In this document: piece after piece, positions 31,526 to 35,815 of the stretch
Numbering within the stretch: the first letter of the stretch is position 1
How the letters are laid out: each line of letters opens with the position of its first letter
NCBI GenBank assembly: GCA_937892865.1
Contig: CALBJG010000066.1
Location: 1-35,815, forward strand
Source of the DNA: an uncultured Clostridia bacterium
GTDB lineage: Bacteria; Bacillota; Clostridia; Oscillospirales; Oscillospiraceae
DNA: 35,815 bases
Reading direction: 5' to 3'
The notes under the pieces: generated by a model
What the model was told of the DNA's origin: nothing
Database searches by the model: none
Seen by the model: only the letters and a program-made list of their open reading frames with translations
Position numbers and translations under genes: made by a program

Positions 31526-33052
31526 ATGTTGCAAGGAAAAACCCCAGATTACTGCGCCCGGTTTCGTGTGCATTGCGACCGGAAAGAAAAAGACTTAAAG
31601 AACTTTTGGAATCACATTGTATTTCATCCGACCGATGCGGTGGAAGATACATGGGGGCAGGAGATTTTAGACAGAATCGCCCGGGATAAAGCGGCAAAAA
31701 CTGTCCGTGTCTATACAATGTTCGAGGAAATGGTAACGCTGGATGCGCAGGGGAAGATGCACTTTGATTTCACCAATTGCGATTACCGGCTGGACTATCT
31801 CACCGGCAAGGGATTTGACATTCTGCTGTCCTATGCCTTCGTTCCCGGTTTTATAACCGATGATGAGAATCATTTCAAACCTCGCTATAAGGATAAAAAA
31901 CTTTTTGTTGGCAAGGTAGTGGATTATGCCCGTTGGGAGGAGATCTGCCGCGTATTTACCCAGCATATCGTAGATCGGTACGGCGAGGATACAGTAGCCA
32001 ACTGGCACTTGAACTGCTATAACGAGCCGGATTCCGGCGGTTACTTTTATGTAGATTGCAAGGATTTCGAAGCAAAACTCCAGGCATTCTGCAAACTTTA
32101 CGACGGTTTCGAGGCAGGTATTACCAGTGTCAGCAAAAAACTCCGGCTGGGCGGTCCTGCTTTGGCGGCGTCTAAGCACAGTTATGTGTTCCTGGCAGGT
32201 CTTCTGGACCATATCAGGGAAACGGGCAGACGAATCGACTTTATCAATTTCCACAAATACGGCACCAATCCCCAGTGGATCGCAACCAATGAAAAACCCT
32301 TCCGGGTAAATACCGGCATAGAGGTGATTCAAAATACGCTCCGGGTCATCAAGGCTTGTGGCTTTGAAGATCTTCCAGTTCTATGGGGCGAATGGGGCGC
32401 AGGCTCCGAAGGTTACAAGACCGCAAAAGATGTGCCAGAGTATATCTTCCGGGACACGGAGGCCTATGCTGCCTATTATGTAAAACTGCTGACCTTCTGG
32501 GACGAGCAGGGCGCACCCTTTGACAAGATGGTGCTGTGTCTGTCCGGTCAGGACCGAAACGAAAAGGACTTTATGGGCTACCGGAGTTTCGTCACCAAGA
32601 ACGGATACCCGAAGCCTATCTATAACGCGTTTGTTCTGGCGGGCAAATTGGGCACGGAAAAGCTGTTTTTCTATGCGATGGACAAGAGTTTGTGTCCCGA
32701 GCGGGTCAGTATGATGCCTACCCGCCACGAAGACGGCCATTTGTCCTTTTTGATGTGTTATGCAGACGATGATATGATTCGGGATCTGGAATCTGCGCAG
32801 GTTACTTTGGAATTGTCCGGCCTTGACAAGACTTACTGTGTCAGCCAATATCTCATCGATGCCGATCACGCCAACGGTATTGCCAAATACCGGGAACTTG
32901 GCTGCCCGGATGATCCCACCGCCGAAGAAAAAGCGGCCATTATGGAGTTTGCCACATTAAAATCCACGGATGAAGGCATCGTGTCCGCTGACAAAAATAC
33001 ATTGACACTTACTATGACCAATAACAGTGTTGTTTTGCTGGAATTGCGATAG
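31526..33052 (+). CDS. Glycoside hydrolase family 39 enzyme (beta-xylosidase/alpha-L-iduronidase type)
   Basis: The 508-residue product has the clan GH-A pair of catalytic glutamates: Glu167 in LNCYNEPDS (acid/base) and Glu289 in LWGEWGAGSEGY (nucleophile). DFINFHKYG and a C-terminal beta domain ending VVLLELR are also present. GH39 contains beta-xylosidases and alpha-L-iduronidases. Placement at the end of a uronate operon makes a uronate-releasing activity attractive, but the sequence alone does not decide. No signal peptide is seen. The start is ATG 31526, eight bases after TTAGGAG, rather than ATG 31508, which lies upstream of that ribosome binding site. Confidence 0.86.
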   Translation: MLQGKTPDYCARFRVHCDRKEKDLKNFWNHIVFHPTDAVEDTWGQEILDRIARDKAAKTVRVYTMFEEMVTLDAQGKMHFDFTNCDYRLDYLTGKGFDILLSYAFVPGFITDDENHFKPRYKDKKLFVGKVVDYARWEEICRVFTQHIVDRYGEDTVANWHLNCYNEPDSGGYFYVDCKDFEAKLQAFCKLYDGFEAGITSVSKKLRLGGPALAASKHSYVFLAGLLDHIRETGRRIDFINFHKYGTNPQWIATNEKPFRVNTGIEVIQNTLRVIKACGFEDLPVLWGEWGAGSEGYKTAKDVPEYIFRDTEAYAAYYVKLLTFWDEQGAPFDKMVLCLSGQDRNEKDFMGYRSFVTKNGYPKPIYNAFVLAGKLGTEKLFFYAMDKSLCPERVSMMPTRHEDGHLSFLMCYADDDMIRDLESAQVTLELSGLDKTYCVSQYLIDADHANGIAKYRELGCPDDPTAEEKAAIMEFATLKSTDEGIVSADKNTLTLTMTNNSVVLLELR

Positions 33053-33133
33053 ATTTGCGCGATTTATCCGCCTGCTCCTGATCTTTCTGCCACCTCTCCT
33101 GTTGCTTTAAAAATTAAAGAATACGGAACGAAA

Positions 33134-33161
33134 AGACAATATTGTGCGAAAAACAGACAAT
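33134..33161 (+). promoter_or_regulatory. AGACAAT direct repeat, putative AraC-type operator
   Basis: AGACAAT occurs at 33134-33140 and 33155-33161, 21 bp apart (two helical turns), in an A-rich context ending 8 nt before the -35. This spacing is typical of AraC dimer sites. The AraC gene at 34613 is in the same transcription unit, and the motif recurs near the AraC gene at 692-1504. The rest of 33053-33130 shows nothing recognisable, and no clear terminator for the GH39 gene. Confidence 0.5.
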
Positions 33162-33169
33162 GCCGGGCG

Positions 33170-33198
33170 TTGCACTTATTGTGGGGTCGTGCTTTAAT
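33170..33198 (+). promoter_or_regulatory. Promoter of the DegT-araC unit
   Basis: TTGCAC (33170-33175), 17-nt spacer, TTTAAT (33193-33198, 5/6). The start codon is 38 nt further downstream. Confidence 0.6.
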
Positions 33199-33236
33199 AA
33201 TGGTATCAAGAAAAAAGCAAAAGGAGTTAAAAACTT

Positions 33237-34559
33237 ATGGAAAAATTGGCAATTTTAGGCGGTAAGCCTGCAATCGAAAATGCACCGGAAGAACTCTTTA
33301 AGTGGCCCATTTTTACCAAAGAGGATGAAGATGCGTATTTGGATGTTATGCGGAAAAACAGTTTCTCCGGCACAGATATTACGGAAAAATTCCAGCAGGA
33401 GTTTGCTGACTGGATGGGCAGAAAATATGCCCTTGCCTACTGCAATGGCACGATGTCCATTTCTGCCGCTATGTACGCCATTGGCTTGGGTATGGGCGAT
33501 GAGATCATCTGCCCCACCAAGACTTATTGGGGCAGTGTTTCCCAGGCGATAAACTTTGGGGCATCTGCTGTTTTTTGTAATATTAATGATGATCTGTCTT
33601 TGGATCCGGATGATCTGGAGCGCTGTATTACGCCCAAGACAAAAGCAATCATTGTTGTTCACTACTTCTCCTATCCTGCGGATATGGATCGGATCATGGC
33701 GATTGCGAAAAAACATAATGTGAAAGTCATTGAGGATGTTTCCCATGCGCAGGGCGCGATGTACAAGGGTAAAATGTGCGGTACCTTCGGCGATGTGGCG
33801 GCAATGAGCCTGATGAGCGGCAAGGCGTTTGCCGCCGGTGAGTTGGGCGTTTTGGTGACCGACAATCGGGAATATTATGAGCGCGCGGTGGCTTACGGAC
33901 ATTATGAGCGTAATTCTCCGCTGAAGGAGATCCGGGAGTGCGAGGCAATGAAACCCTATTCCAACTTGGGTCTCGGTGGCGTGAAGGGTCGCGCCAATCA
34001 GGCTTGCGTGGCATTGGCTCGGGGACAGTTGAAGCATTATGACGAACGCACCAAAAAGATTCGGGAAGCGATGAACTATTTCTGGGATCAGGTGGATAAA
34101 CTTCCGGGTTTGACCGGTATCCGTGTCAACGAAGCAGATGGTTCCCATATGGGTGGTTGGTACTGCCCCCACGGCAAGTACGATCCCTCTCAATTAGGCG
34201 GTTTGTCCGTGAAACGTTTTGCAGAGGCTGTCCGCGCAGAGGGCGTATACTGCTGGCCCGGCGGCAACTTCTGCCTCCATACCCATGAATTTTTTAAGAC
34301 TTTTGACTTATATAATGCAGGCAAACCCTCTCGCATCCTTTACAGCGACCGGGATGTCCGGGAAGACGACCATAAGTGCGATCCTTCTCTGACAAAGTGG
34401 TGTTTCTCTGTGCCTTGGTTCAAAATCCCCGAAAAGGCGTGGATCGATAAGTATGTTGCTGCTATCAAGAAGGTTGTGGACAATTACGAACAACTTCTGG
34501 AGAAGGATGAGCAGAGCACAGAGCAGGGCGGTCGCTGGCACGGTATGTCCAACGATTAA
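33237..34559 (+). CDS. DegT/DnrJ/EryC1/StrS family PLP-dependent aminotransferase
   Basis: The 440-residue product has YCNGTMSISAAMYAIGLG (the PLP phosphate site), CPTKTYWGSV, VIEDVSHAQGA (PLP-nitrogen Asp167) and MSLMSGKAFAAGELG with the Schiff-base Lys196. The family transaminates keto-sugars or keto-cyclitols such as scyllo-inosose, or works in reverse. There are no nucleotide-sugar biosynthesis genes around it, and regulators and hydrolases flank it, so a catabolic role (removing an amino group) is plausible. The ATG at 33237 follows AAAGGAG. It is followed 53 nt later by an AraC gene on the same strand. Confidence 0.92.
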   Translation: MEKLAILGGKPAIENAPEELFKWPIFTKEDEDAYLDVMRKNSFSGTDITEKFQQEFADWMGRKYALAYCNGTMSISAAMYAIGLGMGDEIICPTKTYWGSVSQAINFGASAVFCNINDDLSLDPDDLERCITPKTKAIIVVHYFSYPADMDRIMAIAKKHNVKVIEDVSHAQGAMYKGKMCGTFGDVAAMSLMSGKAFAAGELGVLVTDNREYYERAVAYGHYERNSPLKEIRECEAMKPYSNLGLGGVKGRANQACVALARGQLKHYDERTKKIREAMNYFWDQVDKLPGLTGIRVNEADGSHMGGWYCPHGKYDPSQLGGLSVKRFAEAVRAEGVYCWPGGNFCLHTHEFFKTFDLYNAGKPSRILYSDRDVREDDHKCDPSLTKWCFSVPWFKIPEKAWIDKYVAAIKKVVDNYEQLLEKDEQSTEQGGRWHGMSND

Positions 34560-34612
34560 CTTGATAGCACCGATGCACTGTGCCATGATGTTGGCGAAAT
34601 GAGGTGAATTCT

Positions 34613-35455
34613 GTGGGTGTTCAAAAATCTCCAGTACCAGCGCTGATCTACAACTGTTCCACTTCTGCGGTGGATAATGTAGAGGGAGTCCGTAAAGCGA
34701 TACACGAGGCTGTTGAGATCAAGTGTTTTTACGAAGGTACGTCAACGCTGTTGCTGGGTACCCAAACAGTGACGGTCAAAGCCGGCGATGTGGTGGTGAT
34801 CAACCCTTATGAATTCCACGCTACCATTGATAGGGGCGAGGAGGGAAATACCGGCAAGTACCATCTGTTTATGGTGCCATTAGATTTCTTTTCCGGCTGC
34901 AATCTTCCGGAGATGGATCTGCGAGTGCTGCTCTATGGGCAAAAGCGACTGCTTCGAAATTACTTTGCCCGGGATGAACAATTATATCAGTTATTACTTA
35001 CCGCAGCCCGGGAATATAATGATCAGGAAACGGCTTGGGAAGCCAGAGTTTACGGTTTGCTGTTGGAAGTGTTTTCTCTGCTGGTTCGCAGGGGTGTTAA
35101 AGATACGCAGCAGGAGATTATTGCCAATGATGCGATGCGTTCTTACCGATTAATTGAGCCTGCGTTACGCCATATTCGGGATCACTATATGGATGCTGTA
35201 AGTGTAGAGGAACTTGCGACAATATGCCAGGTGAGCAAGCATTATTTCTGTCGGGTATTCAAAAACGCTATGGGGAAAACCGCAATGGAATATCTTCAAG
35301 AATACCGTTTGATGATTGCGGATGTGATGTTGGGTAATACAGATAAGAGTATTGCGCAGATCGCTGCCGGGTGCGGTTTTGAAAGTGGAAATTATTTCGG
35401 CAGATGCTATAAACGGTATTTTGGTATTTCCCCCAGTAAACGCCGGAATTACTGA
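34613..35455 (+). CDS. AraC family transcriptional regulator
   Basis: The 280-residue product has an N-terminal cupin-like domain (EIKCFYEGTSTLLLG, KAGDVVVINPYEFHATI) and a C-terminal AraC domain (LATICQVSKHYFCRVFKNAMGKT, AMEYLQEYRL, IAQIAAGCGFESGNYFGRCYK, ISPSKRR). The GTG at 34613 is preferred over GTG 34604 because GAGGTG at 34601-34606 is then correctly spaced and is not itself the start. It is co-transcribed with the DegT gene and probably acts on the AGACAAT repeat at 33134-33161. Confidence 0.92.
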   Translation: MGVQKSPVPALIYNCSTSAVDNVEGVRKAIHEAVEIKCFYEGTSTLLLGTQTVTVKAGDVVVINPYEFHATIDRGEEGNTGKYHLFMVPLDFFSGCNLPEMDLRVLLYGQKRLLRNYFARDEQLYQLLLTAAREYNDQETAWEARVYGLLLEVFSLLVRRGVKDTQQEIIANDAMRSYRLIEPALRHIRDHYMDAVSVEELATICQVSKHYFCRVFKNAMGKTAMEYLQEYRLMIADVMLGNTDKSIAQIAAGCGFESGNYFGRCYKRYFGISPSKRRNY

Positions 35456-35526
35456 TGTTTCAAAGCCCCTATCGCTATGCTGTCGGAAAAAACGACAGAC
35501 AACACTTAAAAAATGAGGCCATTTAA

Positions 35527-35815
35527 ATGGAAAATATAAAGCAAATCAAAAAAATCGATATTCACGCCCACGCCACACCTTTTCCGGACTACTGTCCCCG
35601 AAACACGAAAGGGGAGCGGAATATTTCGGTAGAGGAACTGATTGGCGAATACGATCGTCTGGGCATCGAAAAGGGCGTTTTGCTCCCACTAACAGCTGCA
35701 GAGGGAATGCTTACTCCCATCCCCAGTGAAACCTGCAAGATGATGGTGGATCAATATCCCGACCGCTTTGTGTGGTTTTGCAATGTAGATCCCCGGGCAG
35801 CAGGCAACCACGCCG
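35527..35815 (+). CDS. Amidohydrolase family 2 protein, N-terminal part (runs off the right edge)
   Basis: Ninety-six residues are present. The product begins MENIKQIKKIDIHAHATPFP with the HxH metal motif (DIHAHA), then LIGEYDRLGIEKGVLLPL, and ends in WFCNVDPRAAGN. This is the pattern of the Amidohydro_2 (ACMSD-like) family, which performs metal-dependent decarboxylation or lactone/amide hydrolysis. The ATG at 35527 follows GAGG at 8 nt. The 71-nt gap after the AraC gene holds only a weak 6-bp hairpin, so it may share the DegT-araC transcript. The substrate is unknown. Confidence 0.85.
   Translation, partial: MENIKQIKKIDIHAHATPFPDYCPRNTKGERNISVEELIGEYDRLGIEKGVLLPLTAAEGMLTPIPSETCKMMVDQYPDRFVWFCNVDPRAAGNHA

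Noticed and set aside
35480..35498. CTGTCG/CGACAG hairpin after the last AraC gene as a terminator
   Set aside because: The stem is only 6 bp and no T-run follows on the plus strand; it may still be a weak attenuator.

Overview
The window reads as chromosomal DNA from an anaerobic, plant- or host-glycan-degrading Clostridia bacterium (Firmicutes), most likely an uncultured gut Oscillospiraceae/Lachnospiraceae relative. The support is strong AGGAGG-type ribosome binding sites, sigma-A promoters with 16-17 bp spacers, tightly overlapping (ATGA) operons, an oxygen-sensitive glycyl radical enzyme, Etf-linked redox proteins, and many AraC/LacI regulators next to glycosidases. No rRNA, tRNA, CRISPR array, phage or intact insertion sequence was seen. 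Organism assignment is inference.

Layout. (1) 1-2400: the 5' part of a Gfo/Idh/MocA dehydrogenase (minus), an AraC regulator (minus), and a divergent, truncated GH99-like gene whose 3' half is replaced by a dispersed repeat and other debris. (2) 2504-6461: EamA permease, an orphan glycyl radical enzyme and its activase, closed by a perfect bidirectional terminator. (3) 6460-15353: a LacI repressor divergent from a six-gene operon: L-fucose-isomerase-like enzyme, divergent class II aldolase-like protein, metallophosphoesterase, GH2, PHP phosphatase and GH51 arabinofuranosidase. The operon has a large palindromic operator and a terminator. (4) 15367-15733: a frameshifted gene fragment and the second copy of the dispersed repeat. 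(5) 15766-26037 (minus): a ten-gene operon in the order nagB-like, nagA, class II aldolase, PfkB kinase, FAD oxidase, Fe-S protein, etfB, etfA, iolB, FGGY kinase, with a divergent AraC gene. (6) 27089-27361: remnants of a second aldolase-PfkB gene pair and a third copy of the hairpin. (7) 27387-33052: AraC regulator divergent from a hexuronate operon (uxaC, SDR fructuronate reductase, uxuA, GH39 glycosidase). (8) 33134-35815: DegT/StrS aminotransferase, AraC regulator and the start of an amidohydrolase.

How it fits together. This is a string of carbohydrate-use loci. Intracellular glycosidases (GH2, GH51, GH39, none with a visible signal peptide) would release arabinosyl, galactosyl/glucuronyl or uronosyl units. 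UxaC/UxuB-type SDR/UxuA carry hexuronates to 2-keto-3-deoxygluconate. Apart from the EamA permease no transporter is present, so uptake must be encoded elsewhere.

The least conventional part is the ten-gene minus operon. It joins an amino-sugar deacetylase/deaminase pair, an inositol-type lower pathway (IolB, PfkB, class II aldolase) and a complete FAD-oxidase/Fe-S/Etf electron-transfer module of the kind used in electron-confurcating lactate dehydrogenases. I know of no named pathway with this combination. An N-acetylated aminocyclitol, amino sugar or sugar acid is a reasonable but unproven substrate. The orphan glycyl radical enzyme (TCVE active site, 696 residues) and the aldolase-like protein lacking a zinc-ligand histidine are further candidates for undescribed chemistry.
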